This document shows positions 53,070 through 62,678 of a DNA stretch of 64,000 nucleotides, piece after piece. Position 1 is the first letter of the stretch. Each line of letters starts with the position of its first letter. A program made the translations under genes and the position numbers. The DNA is taken from positions 62,001 through 126,000 of the forward strand of contig JARIAR010000031.1 of assembly GCA_029257805.1 (NCBI GenBank), in the 5' to 3' direction. This DNA comes from Blautia sp. (GTDB taxonomy: Bacteria; Bacillota; Clostridia; Lachnospirales; Lachnospiraceae). The notes under the pieces are model-generated. The model was not told the origin of the DNA. It saw only the letters and a program-made list of their open reading frames with translations, and did no database searches.

Positions 53070-55388
53070 ATGATGAATCCAATTCATGTGCTGCCTGCAA
53101 TTGCGCTTAGGGGAACGACAATCTTACCTGGAATGATCGTACATTTTGATGTAAGCAGAGAACGTTCCATTAAGGCTATTGAGGCGGCTATGCTTCATGA
53201 CCAGAAGTTGTTTTTGATTACGCAGAAAGATCCGGAGGTAGAAACTCCGGGACTTCTGGATTTGTATCAGGTAGGAACAATTGCGTATATTAAACAGGTA
53301 GTAAAGCTGCCTCAGAACCTTTTGCGTGTTCTTGTAGAAGGAACACAAAGAGCCGAACTTTTGAATTTTGTACAGGAATCCCCGTTTCTGGAAGGAGAAG
53401 TGTCTGAGCTTGTCCCGGAGGATGAAGAAACATATCCGCCGGCTGTAAAAGAGGCGATGTACCGCAGTATTCGTGAATTGTTTCAGCGTTTTTGTATGGA
53501 AAGCGGAAAAGTGAGCAAAGAGCTTGTGAACCAGATTATGAATATAGAAGATCTGGAAGAGTTAGTAGAACAGATTTCAGTGAATCTTTCCCTGTCCTAT
53601 CAGAATAAACAGAAGCTTTTGGAAGCTGTTTCCCTGAAAGAACGATATGAGCTTTTAGGGGCGATTTTAAGCAATGAAATTGAAGTGATCCAGATTGGAA
53701 AAGATCTGCAGAAAAAAATAAAAGCGCGTATTGATCAGAATCAGCGTGAATATATTTTGCGTGAACAGTTAAAACTGATCCGAGAAGAGCTTGGTGAGGA
53801 AAATACAGTAGACGATGCAGAAGAATATAAAAAGAAATTGAAAAAACTGCAGGCATCCTCAGAAGTAAAAGAAAAGATTAGTAAAGAGATAGACCGCTTT
53901 AAAAGTATGAACAACAATGCAGCAGAAAGCACAGTTCTTCGGGGATATATCGAAACTCTTCTTGCTCTTCCGTGGGATAAGAAGTCAGAAGATTCAGAAG
54001 ATCTGAAAGAAGCATGGAAAATCCTTCAGAATGGACATTACGGATTAAAAGAAGTAAAAGAACGTATTATGGAATTTCTTTCTGTAAGGAAACTTACGCA
54101 AAAAGGAAAAAGCCCGATTCTTTGTCTTGTGGGACCTCCTGGAACGGGAAAAACTTCCATCGCCCGTTCTATTGCAGAAGCTATGAATAAAAAGTATGTT
54201 CGTATTTGCCTTGGGGGAGTCCGTGATGAAGCGGAAATCCGGGGACATAGAAAAACTTATGTAGGAGCCATGCCGGGCAGAATTACAGAAGCTTTGAAAC
54301 AGGCCGGAGTGAATAATCCTCTTATGCTCCTTGATGAGATTGATAAGACAAGCAGTGATTATAAAGGGGATACGTCTTCTGCACTTTTGGAAGTTCTGGA
54401 TCCGGAACAGAACAGCCGCTTTACGGATCATTATGTGGAAATGGCACAGGATTTATCAGAAGTGTTATTTGTTGCAACAGCAAATGATGTACAGGGGATT
54501 CCAAGACCACTTCTCGACCGTATGGAAATGATTGAAATTTCAGGATACTCTGAAAATGAAAAAGAACATATTGCAAAGGAACATCTCATTCCAAGGCAGA
54601 TGGAAATAAATGGAATACAAAAAGGTTCTTTAACGATCCAGAGTGCAGCACTTGGAAAGATCATTAATAATTATACAAAAGAAGCCGGTGTCCGGGATCT
54701 GGAACGGAATATTGGAAAAATTTGCAGAAAAACAGCTCGTGCAATCATGGAAGACGGAAAGAAAAAAGTGACAGTTACAGTGAAAAATCTTCCGGATTTC
54801 CTTGGCCGGGAACGTTTCAATTATCTTATGGCAAATAAAAAAGACGAAGTGGGAATTGCCAGAGGCCTTGCCTGGACACAGGTAGGAGGCGATACTCTTG
54901 AAATAGAAGTGAATGTGATGCCGGGAAAAGGAGAGTTTCTTCTTACAGGACAGCTTGGAGATGTAATGAAGGAATCTGCACAGACAGGAATCACATATAT
55001 CCGTTCTATTGCCGAAAAGCATCAGATCGATTCCCTTTTCTTTCAGGAGCATGATATCCATATACATATTCCGGAAGGCGCCGTTCCAAAAGATGGACCG
55101 TCCGCAGGAATTACTATGGCAACAGCTATGTTTTCCGCTATTACAGGCAAAGCCGTGCGGGCGGATCTTGCCATGACAGGTGAGATCACTCTTCGTGGTC
55201 ATGTACTGGCAATTGGCGGGTTAAAAGAAAAACTTCTTGCTGCAAAATATGCAAAATTAAAAGAAGTCCTTGTTCCGGAACAAAATCGTTCGGATGTTGA
55301 GGAAATGGATAAGGAAATTACAGATGGTCTGACGATTTCCTTTGTGGATACAATGGATAAAGTGCTGAAAAAGGCACTTGTGAAATAG
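53070..55388 (+). CDS. lon: Lon ATP-dependent protease
   Basis: The 772-aa protein holds a Lon N-terminal domain ([21 protein letters not shown]), a coiled-coil middle, an AAA+ domain with Walker [10 protein letters not shown] (~355) and Walker [15 protein letters not shown], and the protease domain with catalytic Ser in [14 protein letters not shown] (~677) and Lys in [12 protein letters not shown] (~719). It degrades misfolded proteins in the cytosol. It follows clpX by 15 bases and precedes engB by 11, so the three are probably co-transcribed. Confidence 0.97.
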   Translation: MMNPIHVLPAIALRGTTILPGMIVHFDVSRERSIKAIEAAMLHDQKLFLITQKDPEVETPGLLDLYQVGTIAYIKQVVKLPQNLLRVLVEGTQRAELLNFVQESPFLEGEVSELVPEDEETYPPAVKEAMYRSIRELFQRFCMESGKVSKELVNQIMNIEDLEELVEQISVNLSLSYQNKQKLLEAVSLKERYELLGAILSNEIEVIQIGKDLQKKIKARIDQNQREYILREQLKLIREELGEENTVDDAEEYKKKLKKLQASSEVKEKISKEIDRFKSMNNNAAESTVLRGYIETLLALPWDKKSEDSEDLKEAWKILQNGHYGLKEVKERIMEFLSVRKLTQKGKSPILCLVGPPGTGKTSIARSIAEAMNKKYVRICLGGVRDEAEIRGHRKTYVGAMPGRITEALKQAGVNNPLMLLDEIDKTSSDYKGDTSSALLEVLDPEQNSRFTDHYVEMAQDLSEVLFVATANDVQGIPRPLLDRMEMIEISGYSENEKEHIAKEHLIPRQMEINGIQKGSLTIQSAALGKIINNYTKEAGVRDLERNIGKICRKTARAIMEDGKKKVTVTVKNLPDFLGRERFNYLMANKKDEVGIARGLAWTQVGGDTLEIEVNVMPGKGEFLLTGQLGDVMKESAQTGITYIRSIAEKHQIDSLFFQEHDIHIHIPEGAVPKDGPSAGITMATAMFSAITGKAVRADLAMTGEITLRGHVLAIGGLKEKLLAAKYAKLKEVLVPEQNRSDVEEMDKEITDGLTISFVDTMDKVLKKALVK

Positions 55389-55399
55389 AGAGGTAGCCA

Positions 55400-56011
55400 A
55401 TGATTATTAAAAATGTATCACTGGATATTGTATGTGGAATTACAAGTAAATTGCCGGATACAAAGCGTCCGGAAGTGGCTTTTGCAGGGAAATCCAATGT
55501 GGGGAAATCATCTCTGATCAATGGTCTTATGAACAGGAAGGCTCTGGCACGTACAAGTTCCCAGCCGGGAAAGACACAGACTATAAACTTTTATAATATT
55601 AATGAAGCGATGTATCTGGTAGATTTACCGGGATACGGATACGCAAAAGTTTCTCCAGCAGAAAAAGAAAAATGGGGAAAAATGATAGAGCGCTATCTTC
55701 ATACTTCCCAGAATTTGCGGGCTGTATTTCTCCTTGTAGATATACGTCATGCGCCTTCTGCAAATGATAAGCAGATGTATGACTGGATTCTTCATAATGG
55801 ATATGAGCCGATCATCATAGCCACAAAACTGGATAAATTAAAGAGAAGTCAGGTGCAAAAAAATATCAAAGCAATAAAAGAAGGCCTGAAACTGCGAAAA
55901 GACGGTATCCTGATTCCTTTTTCAGCAGAAACAAAACAGGGAAAAGAAGAGATCTGGACTTTGATCGATCAGCTGACAGGTCTTGGGGAGGATCAGGCGG
56001 CAAAAGTCTGA
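55400..56011 (+). CDS. engB: EngB/YsxC ribosome-biogenesis GTPase
   Basis: At 203 aa it has the GTPase loops G1 GKSNVGKSSL, G3 DLPGYGYAK, and G4 TKLDK, with the family block RKALARTSSQPGKTQTINFY. EngB assists maturation of the large ribosomal subunit. The location after lon is the usual Firmicute order. Site GAGAGGTAGCC precedes ATG 55400. Confidence 0.96.
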   Translation: MIIKNVSLDIVCGITSKLPDTKRPEVAFAGKSNVGKSSLINGLMNRKALARTSSQPGKTQTINFYNINEAMYLVDLPGYGYAKVSPAEKEKWGKMIERYLHTSQNLRAVFLLVDIRHAPSANDKQMYDWILHNGYEPIIIATKLDKLKRSQVQKNIKAIKEGLKLRKDGILIPFSAETKQGKEEIWTLIDQLTGLGEDQAAKV

Positions 56012-56055
56012 AGCATATACCGTATGGAACGGGATGAAGGAGACAAAGGAAGATT

Positions 56056-56901
56056 ATGGGAATTATCAAGGCATGTAAGCTGGGATTTGATTATCTTAAA
56101 TATGATGATAATGGAAATGTTGAAGATACGCAGCGGGCAGTCAATGATGTGGATCTTGATATAGAAGAAGGAGAATTTGTAGCCATTCTGGGTCATAATG
56201 GTTCTGGAAAATCCACTTTGGCAAAACATCTAAATGCCCTTCTTCTTCCAACAGAAGGAACTCTTTGGGTAGACGATATGGATACCACAAAGGAACCGGA
56301 ACTTTGGAAAATTCGTCAGAAAGCAGGCATGGTATTTCAGAATCCGGATAATCAGATTATTGGAACTGTCGTGGAAGAAGATGTAGGATTTGGACCGGAA
56401 AATATGGGAATTCCTACGGAAGATATATGGAAGCGCGTAGAGGACAGTCTGAAAAAAGTAGGAATGACGGCATATCGTCATCATTCTCCCAATAAACTTT
56501 CCGGCGGGCAAAAGCAGCGTGTTGCCATTGCAGGTGTGGTTGCCATGCATCCAAGATGTATTGTGTTAGATGAGCCTACAGCGATGCTGGATCCAAATGG
56601 GAGAAAAGAAGTACTGGAAGCTGTGCGGGAATTAAATCAGAAAGAAAAAGTAACCGTGATTTTGATCACACATTATATGGAAGAAGTAATCCATGCAGAT
56701 AAAGTGTACGTAATGGATGGCGGTGATGTAGTGCTTCAGGGAACTCCCAGAGAAATTTTTTCCCAGGTGGAAACGCTGAAAAAATACCGTCTGGACGTTC
56801 CGCAGGTTACATTGCTAGCTTATGAATTAAGAAAATCCGGTGTTGATCTTCCGGAAGGAATACTGACGAAAGAGGAATTGGTGAGTGCCTTATGTCAATA
56901 G
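56056..56901 (+). CDS. ecfA1: Energy-coupling factor transporter ATPase EcfA1
   Basis: The 281-aa ATPase has Walker [17 protein letters not shown]-loop [25 protein letters not shown], signature [14 protein letters not shown] and Walker [14 protein letters not shown]. With EcfA2 and EcfT it forms the shared motor for vitamin uptake by various S components; none is encoded here. Upstream site GAAGGAGACAAAGG. Its end overlaps ecfA2 by 10 bases. Confidence 0.95.
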   Translation: MGIIKACKLGFDYLKYDDNGNVEDTQRAVNDVDLDIEEGEFVAILGHNGSGKSTLAKHLNALLLPTEGTLWVDDMDTTKEPELWKIRQKAGMVFQNPDNQIIGTVVEEDVGFGPENMGIPTEDIWKRVEDSLKKVGMTAYRHHSPNKLSGGQKQRVAIAGVVAMHPRCIVLDEPTAMLDPNGRKEVLEAVRELNQKEKVTVILITHYMEEVIHADKVYVMDGGDVVLQGTPREIFSQVETLKKYRLDVPQVTLLAYELRKSGVDLPEGILTKEELVSALCQ

Positions 56902-57779
56902 AATTAAAAGATGTGATGTATACTTACAGTGCGGGAACAGCATATGAAATTCATGCATTAAAGGATATAAATCTGAAGATACCGGATGGGCAGTTTATAG
57001 GGGTGATCGGGCATACAGGAAGTGGAAAATCTACATTGATCCAGCACTTGAACGCATTGATCCAGCCTACATCCGGAAAAATTCTTTATAATGGAGAAGA
57101 TATCTGGGAAGAAAATTATAACAGAAGAGCACTTCGAAGCCAGGTCGGACTTGTATTTCAGTATCCGGAACATCAGCTTTTTGAAAGCGATGTACTTTCT
57201 GATGTGTGTTTTGGCCCTATGAATCAGGGACTTACAAGAGAAGAAGCGGAGAAAGAAGCGAAAAAAGCGCTGCAGCAGGTTGGATTTAAAGAAAAAAATT
57301 ACGGAAAATCTCCTTTTGAACTTTCCGGCGGACAGAAAAAACGTGTTGCCATTGCAGGAGTTCTTGCAATGAATCCTAAGATTCTGATTTTAGATGAGCC
57401 AACAGCAGGACTTGATCCAAAAGGACGTGATGATATTTTGGATCAGATTGCACTTCTTCACAAAGAAAGAGGAATTACAATTATTTTGGTTTCTCATAGT
57501 ATGGAGGATATTGCAAAATACGTGGAGCGTTTAATTGTCATGAATAAAGGGCAGGTTGCTTTTGACGATGCACCGAAAAGCGTTTTTTCCCATTATAAAG
57601 AATTAGAAGCTATGGGGCTGGCTGCCCCTCAGATTACGTATATTATGAATGATCTGAAGAGAAAAGGCCTTGTAGATCATGCAGATGCTACTACTGTGGA
57701 GGAAGCAAAAGAATGTATTCTTTCTGCACTTCGGCGTATTGGATCCCCTCTTCTCAAGGAGGTCAGAGAAAATGATTAG
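56892..57779 (+). CDS. ecfA2: Energy-coupling factor transporter ATPase EcfA2
   Basis: This 295-aa ATPase has [15 protein letters not shown], the Q-loop [24 protein letters not shown], signature [14 protein letters not shown] and [12 protein letters not shown]. The tyrosine in FQYPEHQ distinguishes the A2 type from A1. It overlaps ecfA1 at the start and ecfT at the end, so the three motor subunits are translationally coupled. Confidence 0.95.
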   Translation: MSIELKDVMYTYSAGTAYEIHALKDINLKIPDGQFIGVIGHTGSGKSTLIQHLNALIQPTSGKILYNGEDIWEENYNRRALRSQVGLVFQYPEHQLFESDVLSDVCFGPMNQGLTREEAEKEAKKALQQVGFKEKNYGKSPFELSGGQKKRVAIAGVLAMNPKILILDEPTAGLDPKGRDDILDQIALLHKERGITIILVSHSMEDIAKYVERLIVMNKGQVAFDDAPKSVFSHYKELEAMGLAAPQITYIMNDLKRKGLVDHADATTVEEAKECILSALRRIGSPLLKEVREND

Positions 57780-58575
57780 AGATATTACACTTGGCCAGTT
57801 TTATCCGGCAGATTCTGTTCTTCACAGACTGGATCCCCGTACAAAATTTCTTGGAACAATGGCATTTATTATTTCTGTGTTTGTGTTCCACACCTTTCCG
57901 GGATATGCAGTAGCGACCCTTTTTCTGGCAGGGATGATCATACTTTCCAAAGTTCCTGTGAAGTTTATGTTTAAAGGTTTGAAAGCAATTTTTGTAATTC
58001 TTATGGTTACGGTATTGTTTAATGTGCTTCTTACTCCTGGGGAAATCTTATGGAAATGGGGCTTTTTGAAAGTAACAAAAGAAGGGCTTATATTGGCGGG
58101 AAGAATGGCAATCCGCCTGACGTATCTTGTGATCGGTTCTTCCATTATGACACTTACTACCACTCCGAATCAGCTTACAGACGGGCTGGAACGTTTGCTT
58201 CGTCCTCTTAATAAAATACATGTGCCAGTGCATGAAATTGCCATGATGATGTCTATTGCTCTCCGGTTTATTCCCATTCTTCTGGAGGAAACAGATAAGA
58301 TCATGAAAGCACAGATTGCAAGGGGTGCTGATTTTGAAAACGGAAATATTATCCAGAAAGCGAAAAATATGGTTCCTCTTCTTGTGCCGTTGTTTATTTC
58401 CGCATTTCGCCGTGCAAATGATCTGGCAATGGCCATGGAGGCACGCTGCTATCATGGCGGGGACAATCGTACACAGATGAAACCGTTACATTATGAAAAG
58501 CGGGATTATCTTGCATATGGAACGATTGTTTTTTATCTTCTGATAGCAGTTGTTTTCCGGGTAATCGGAATATAA
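57772..58575 (+). CDS. ecfT: Energy-coupling factor transporter transmembrane protein EcfT
   Basis: From ATG 57772 (after AAGGAGGTCAGAG) the protein is 267 aa, with [25 protein letters not shown] typical of EcfT, about five transmembrane segments and the cytosolic coupling motifs (AQIARGADFENG; AMEARCYHGG) that carry the conserved Ala-Arg-Gly patterns. The ORF-track start lies inside ecfA2. A terminator follows, separating it from truA. Confidence 0.94.
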   Translation: MIRDITLGQFYPADSVLHRLDPRTKFLGTMAFIISVFVFHTFPGYAVATLFLAGMIILSKVPVKFMFKGLKAIFVILMVTVLFNVLLTPGEILWKWGFLKVTKEGLILAGRMAIRLTYLVIGSSIMTLTTTPNQLTDGLERLLRPLNKIHVPVHEIAMMMSIALRFIPILLEETDKIMKAQIARGADFENGNIIQKAKNMVPLLVPLFISAFRRANDLAMAMEARCYHGGDNRTQMKPLHYEKRDYLAYGTIVFYLLIAVVFRVIGI

Positions 58576-58582
58576 AAGGAAA

Positions 58583-58612
58583 GACTCCTGTCCCTGGTGG
58601 CAGGAGTTTTGT
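58583..58612 (+). terminator. Terminator after ecfT
   Basis: ACTCCTG and CAGGAGT pair around a GC-rich loop and are followed by TTTTGTCT. Confidence 0.75.
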
Positions 58613-58651
58613 CTAATAAAAAATATAGTTAACTCAGGAATGGAGGTTGTT

Positions 58652-59392
58652 ATGAAACGAGTAGGTCTTGTTGTTGCTTATGACGGAACAAATTATTGTG
58701 GATGGCAGACACAGCCAAATGGAATTACAGTACAGGGAGTATTAAATGAAACTTTGTCTGATCTTTTGGGAGAGGAGATTGAGACGATTGGTGCCAGCCG
58801 TACAGATGCAGGTGTTCATGCCCTTGGTAATGTTGCTGTTTTTGATACAGAAACCAGAATTCCGGGAGAGAAAATTTCCTATGCCTTAAACCAGCGGCTT
58901 CCAGAGGATATACGCATTCAGCTTTCGGAGGAAGTGGAACCGGATTTCCATCCACGCTACTGCGACAGTGAAAAAACATACGAATATAGAATTTTAAATA
59001 GAAAATTTCCGGTACCTACAGAGCGGCTTTATACATATTTTTACCATTACAAATTAGATGTAGATAAAATGCGAGAAGCAACGTCGTATTTAATTGGGAA
59101 GCATGATTTTGCCAGTTTCTGTGGTGCAAAAGCCCAGGTGAAAACAACCGTACGTACCATTACCTCCATGGATGTTTGGCGTGATGGGGATCTTGTAACC
59201 ATTCGTGTTACGGGAACGGGATTTCTTTATAATATGGTTCGTATCCTTGCAGGAACTCTTATTGAAGTGGGAAATGGACAGTATAAGCCTGAACATGTAA
59301 AGACCATTCTGGAGGCATGCGACAGAGAAAAAGCCGGTCCAACGGCACCAGCTCAGGGGCTTACCCTTATGGGAATTGAGTTTTTTGATTAA
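58652..59392 (+). CDS. truA: tRNA pseudouridine38-40 synthase
   Basis: This 246-aa enzyme shows YDGTNYCGWQTQPNGITVQGVL, the catalytic Asp in GASRTDAGVHALGNVAVF and GTGFLYNMVRILAGTLIEVG. It isomerises uridines of the tRNA anticodon arm. ATG 58652 follows TGGAGGTTGTT; the ORF-track ATG 58640 overlaps that site. It comes after the ecf genes as in many Firmicutes, but rplM-rpsI do not follow at once; a sigma factor module lies in between. Confidence 0.95.
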   Translation: MKRVGLVVAYDGTNYCGWQTQPNGITVQGVLNETLSDLLGEEIETIGASRTDAGVHALGNVAVFDTETRIPGEKISYALNQRLPEDIRIQLSEEVEPDFHPRYCDSEKTYEYRILNRKFPVPTERLYTYFYHYKLDVDKMREATSYLIGKHDFASFCGAKAQVKTTVRTITSMDVWRDGDLVTIRVTGTGFLYNMVRILAGTLIEVGNGQYKPEHVKTILEACDREKAGPTAPAQGLTLMGIEFFD

Positions 59393-59413
59393 AATGAATA
59401 TTAAGAATAAAGG

Positions 59414-59450
59414 AGCTGCCGCATTAGTTATTTGAATGCGGCAGCTTTTG
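59414..59450 (+). terminator. Terminator of truA
   Basis: AGCTGCCGCAT and ATGCGGCAGCT form an 11-bp stem followed by TTTTGTG. Confidence 0.88.
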
Positions 59451-59493
59451 TGTATATTTCTGGTATAGTATTTGAAAAGAAAGAAAAAAAACT

Positions 59494-59524
59494 GGGACAT
59501 TTTTGAGAGTTTCCTTGTCTAATA
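59494..59524 (+). promoter_or_regulatory. Putative ECF-sigma autoregulated promoter
   Basis: GGGACATTTTT and TGTCTAATA, spaced as -35 and -10 elements, lie just upstream of the sigma gene. The pattern resembles ECF-type promoters (AAC-like -35, CGTC-like -10) more than sigma-A ones. Confidence 0.4.
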
Positions 59525-59554
59525 ATTAGAAGAATAAAAGGAAAGGAGTCATTT

Positions 59555-60070
59555 ATGGAAGAGTTGATAAAAAAGGCTCGGAAGCATGATGCAGATGCTT
59601 TTACAGAACTTATGATGGAACAAATGCAGACAATGTATAAGACTGCAAGCGCAATCTTGGATAATGAAGAGGATGCGGCAGATGCTATTTCAGATACGAT
59701 CCTGGCTTGCTGGGAAAAGCTGGGGCAGCTTAGGGAAAACAAATATTTTCGTACATGGATGATAAGAATTCTTGTGAATAAATGCAGGGATATAATCAGA
59801 AAAAAAAGAAATCTTTTTTTTACAGATGAAATGCCGGATATTCCCTTTCGAGATTGTGGATATGAAAATCTGGAATGGAAACAAACGTTAAAAGATTTGG
59901 ATGAGAGGTATCGGATAATTTTGCTTCTTTATTATGTTGAAGGATTTAAAGTGTCGGAAATATCAGATATTATGGAACTTCCAGAATCTACAGTGAGAAC
60001 CAGAATTTCAAGAGGAAAGGAAAAAATGATCAGAGAATATAAATATGTAGAAAGAAAGGGGGAAGAATAA
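59555..60070 (+). CDS. ECF-type RNA polymerase sigma factor
   Basis: The protein (171 aa) has sigma region 2 (ADAFTELMMEQMQTMYKTASAIL, DEEDAADAISDTILACWEKLGQL-like) and region 4 (LLYYVEGFKVSEISDIMELPESTVRTRISRGKEKM), but no regions 1 or 3, as expected for ECF factors. Site GGAAAGGAGTC precedes ATG 59555. It overlaps by one base with a DUF4179-type membrane protein, the likely anti-sigma factor. The signal is unknown. Confidence 0.92.
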   Translation: MEELIKKARKHDADAFTELMMEQMQTMYKTASAILDNEEDAADAISDTILACWEKLGQLRENKYFRTWMIRILVNKCRDIIRKKRNLFFTDEMPDIPFRDCGYENLEWKQTLKDLDERYRIILLLYYVEGFKVSEISDIMELPESTVRTRISRGKEKMIREYKYVERKGEE

Positions 60071-61236
60071 TGAAAAGAGCAGAGGATGTGTTTGAAATTT
60101 TAAAAAAGGATGTGGAAATTCCTGAAGTAGTAATGAAAAAAGCAGAAAAGGCTTTTGAAAAGATACAGAATGAGAAAAGAATGGATTCTGTGTCTTTAAA
60201 GAAAAAAAGACCAATAAAAAAAGTATTTCTTGTGGCAGCAGCTGTAATGCTTGGTGCAGGAGGGATAACTGCCGGGGCAGCTGTTTATATGCAATGGAGT
60301 AAAACAGCATCAGAAGGGATGCTGGTATCAGAAGAAAAACAGAAAAAATTGGAAGAAACAAAACTGACAGTTCCAGTAAATAAATCGGATACTCAAAATG
60401 GAGTTACTGTAACAGCAGTTCAAACAATTGTGGACAGTTATTATGCGCATATTATCTTTAAAGTGGAAGGATATGATGCAGGAGCAGGACTGCAGCCGTT
60501 TTTTGACTCTGATACAATCATTTTAGACGGATACAATCAGAAGGAAGATCCGTATGATGAAAAGAAAGCTTTTGATGCAGCGGGGGATTGGTATAATGGA
60601 GTGACTACTGGAGAAGATGGAAGAAGCATAAGGATTTCGGATGGTAAATTCCTAGATGAAATTGAAGATTATCAACCGGATTTCAAATTAGAGGACGGAA
60701 GTTATGAATACCGTCTGACTCTTGAACATATGGGAAATAAAGATTATTTTATAGGAAAACCCATTCATATAGAACTTCATAATCTTGGTACGATGTCAAA
60801 TAAGCAGAACTTAACGAATGTAGTTGATGAAACATGGAGTTTTGACTGGATTATGGAAGGAAATCCGGAAAAGAAAGAGTTTGAGTTAAATACCCCAATT
60901 GGAGATACAGGAGTAACTGTAAAACATGCAGAAGTTTCCCCCATATCTCTTAATGTAACATATGATTTTCCTAAAAAAATTTACAATAAAATGATGGATG
61001 AAACGGATGGCATTCCTCTTAATCTGGCAGGTGTGCGATTAAAAGATGGCACCATGCTGCCATATATTTATCTGGGACCAGGGACAGCGGGATATATAAC
61101 AGAAAAAGAATACTTTATTGCGTTTCCTGTTGACAGGGTGTTGGATGTAGAACAGGTAGATGCACTTATTATTCGAAAACAGCAGGGAATGCTTACAGAA
61201 GAAGAGAATATGTATGTGATCCCTCTGGAAAATTAA
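60070..61236 (+). CDS. DUF4179-type membrane protein, probable anti-sigma factor
   Basis: The 388-aa protein has a cytosolic lead of ~50 charged residues, one transmembrane helix (VFLVAAAVMLGAGGITAGAAVYM, about 54-76) and a large extracellular part beginning near VTVTAVQTIVDSYYAHIIFKVEG, typical of DUF4179 proteins found with ECF sigma factors. It overlaps the sigma gene by one base (TAATG), which supports binding and silencing of that factor at the membrane. No zinc anti-sigma HXXXCXXC motif is seen. Confidence 0.85.
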   Translation: MKRAEDVFEILKKDVEIPEVVMKKAEKAFEKIQNEKRMDSVSLKKKRPIKKVFLVAAAVMLGAGGITAGAAVYMQWSKTASEGMLVSEEKQKKLEETKLTVPVNKSDTQNGVTVTAVQTIVDSYYAHIIFKVEGYDAGAGLQPFFDSDTIILDGYNQKEDPYDEKKAFDAAGDWYNGVTTGEDGRSIRISDGKFLDEIEDYQPDFKLEDGSYEYRLTLEHMGNKDYFIGKPIHIELHNLGTMSNKQNLTNVVDETWSFDWIMEGNPEKKEFELNTPIGDTGVTVKHAEVSPISLNVTYDFPKKIYNKMMDETDGIPLNLAGVRLKDGTMLPYIYLGPGTAGYITEKEYFIAFPVDRVLDVEQVDALIIRKQQGMLTEEENMYVIPLEN

Positions 61237-61265
61237 TAAAACAATAGAATTTTAAAGAAAAACAG

Positions 61266-61294
61266 TTGACATAGAGATATTACTGTAATATAAT
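61266..61294 (+). promoter_or_regulatory. Sigma-A promoter of rplM-rpsI
   Basis: TTGACA and TATAAT are perfect and 17 bases apart, followed by a ~165-base leader. Confidence 0.85.
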
Positions 61295-61299
61295 TAATC

Positions 61300-61458
61300 A
61301 ATGTGACGTAGTGCGAATATACTTAAGCCAATAGCCCCGGCAAGAGTATTTATCAGCGGTTTCGGACATTTCCGCGATTTCCTGCACAGCGTTTTCACAA
61401 CACTTATTTTGGCGGAAATACCGCGTGAAAGAAACTATCGTTGATAAATAACAGGAGG
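61300..61458 (+). promoter_or_regulatory. Structured 5' leader of rplM, candidate L13-type autoregulatory RNA
   Basis: The leader is more GC-rich than its surroundings and can form stems such as GCGG-TTTCGGACATTT-CCGC and GGCGG/CCGC-type pairs near the 3' end. Ribosomal protein L13 leaders are known in Firmicutes; I assign this by place and structure only. No consensus alignment was possible. Confidence 0.45.
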
Positions 61459-61465
61459 TAAAACC

Positions 61466-61894
61466 ATGCAGACTTATATGGCTAATCCAGATAAAATCGA
61501 AAGAAAATGGTATGTAGTTGACGCTGATGGATGCACTCTGGGCCGTCTGGCTTCTGGCATTGCAAGCGTTTTAAGAGGTAAAAATAAACCGCAGTTTACA
61601 CCACATGTAGATACAGGCGATTATGTAATCGTAATCAATGCTGATAAAATCAAAGTTACAGGTAAAAAACTGGATCAGAAAATCTACTACAATCACTCCG
61701 ATTATGTAGGCGGAATGAAAGAGACTACATTAAAAGAAATGTTAGCAAAGAAACCAGAAAAGGTTATTGAGCTTGCTGTGAAAGGTATGCTTCCAAAAGG
61801 ACCTTTAGGAAGATCCATGCACAAGAAACTTTTTGTTTATGCAGGAGCTGAACACAAACATGAAGCTCAGAAACCTGAAGTTTTAACATTTTAA
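61466..61894 (+). CDS. rplM: 50S ribosomal protein L13
   Basis: At 142 aa, the protein shows [18 protein letters not shown], the L13 signature [29 protein letters not shown], and normal length. It is an early-assembly protein of the large subunit. Site ACAGGAGGTAAAACC. It is preceded by its own strong promoter and a long leader and followed 17 bases later by rpsI. Confidence 0.98.
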   Translation: MQTYMANPDKIERKWYVVDADGCTLGRLASGIASVLRGKNKPQFTPHVDTGDYVIVINADKIKVTGKKLDQKIYYNHSDYVGGMKETTLKEMLAKKPEKVIELAVKGMLPKGPLGRSMHKKLFVYAGAEHKHEAQKPEVLTF

Positions 61895-61911
61895 TGAGGA
61901 GGTAGAAAACA

Positions 61912-62304
61912 TTGGCTAGCGCAAAATTCTACGGAACAGGAAGAAGAAAAAAATCAATCGCAAGAGTTTATCTGGTACCTGGAACCGGTAAAATTACAAT
62001 CAATAAAAGAGACATTGATGAATATTTTGGATTAGATACACTGAAAGTTATCGTTCGTCAGCCGCTTGTTGCAACAGAAACAGAAGGCAAATTTGACGTT
62101 CTTGTAAATGTACATGGTGGTGGTTACACTGGACAGGCTGGTGCAATCAGACACGGTGTTGCAAGAGCACTTCTTCAGGCAGACAACGATTACAGACCAG
62201 CTCTGAAAGCTGCTGGATTCTTAACTCGTGACCCACGTATGAAAGAACGTAAGAAATACGGTCTCAAAGCTGCTCGTAGAGCACCACAGTTCTCAAAGAG
62301 ATAA
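61912..62304 (+). CDS. rpsI: 30S ribosomal protein S9
   Basis: This 130-aa protein has [49 protein letters not shown] and the basic tail [17 protein letters not shown] that reaches the ribosomal P site. The start is TTG 61912, with GAGGAGGTAGAAAACA upstream; no ATG fits. It ends the rplM operon at a strong terminator. Confidence 0.98.
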   Translation: MASAKFYGTGRRKKSIARVYLVPGTGKITINKRDIDEYFGLDTLKVIVRQPLVATETEGKFDVLVNVHGGGYTGQAGAIRHGVARALLQADNDYRPALKAAGFLTRDPRMKERKKYGLKAARRAPQFSKR

Positions 62305-62333
62305 TTTCTCTTATTTTTCAGAGAAAATTGTTA

Positions 62334-62374
62334 CAAAGCCCCGCAAACTCAAGGTTTTTGGGGCTTTGTTTTTT
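62334..62374 (+). terminator. Terminator of rplM-rpsI
   Basis: CAAAGCCCC and GGGGCTTTG form a 9-bp stem followed by TTTTTTGG. Confidence 0.92.
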
Positions 62375-62392
62375 GGCTCTATGTCAAGTTTT

Positions 62393-62420
62393 GGGGTGGG
62401 ATTCTTAAGAATCCCGCCCC
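62393..62420. repeat. Perfect palindrome upstream of the transposase
   Basis: GGGGTGGGATTC-TTAA-GAATCCCGCCCC is a 12-bp stem with one G-U pair. It follows GGCTCTATGTCAAG, which looks like an insertion-sequence end, but no partner repeat is seen in the window. Confidence 0.55.
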
Positions 62421-62678
62421 GTTACTGTGTTTGGAGCCTTTTTTACATTTTTAAGTTCTACATTTATATTAGGGCATGAAAATAAAACCTTCGTGCCAGT
62501 CTTTGATATGCTCCCTTCTAGGTCAATGTCATTAAGTTAATTAAAAAGAGAATTAAAATATCAATCATACGATATTTTAATTCTCTTTTTTGTACCATAC
62601 ACATATAAAAAACTTGACAAATCTGTCAAAAAATGCGGGCTACGCCCCTAGAAATATAAATTTTGAGGAGGTTGCTCG
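62421..62678. other. Non-coding stretch before the transposase
   Basis: Of the 374-base gap 62305-62678, this part holds no gene. It contains the 20-bp hairpin listed next, a small inverted repeat TTGACA-aatc-TGTCAA (62614-62629) and GGGC-TAC-GCCC (62637-62647). An IS left end is probably here, but its exact border is not evident. Confidence 0.4.
62543..62592. terminator. Strong 20-bp hairpin insulating the insertion sequence
   Basis: AAAAAGAGAATTAAAATATC and GATATTTTAATTCTCTTTTT pair perfectly around an 8-base loop, ending in TTTTTTG. As a terminator it would block transcription from outside into the transposase. Confidence 0.75.

Noticed and set aside
61301-61440. Minus-strand open frame in the rplM leader (contains VQEIAEMSETADKYS)
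   Set aside because: No start with a ribosome site, located in a structured leader; more likely a side effect of the conserved RNA. Covered as a leader finding.
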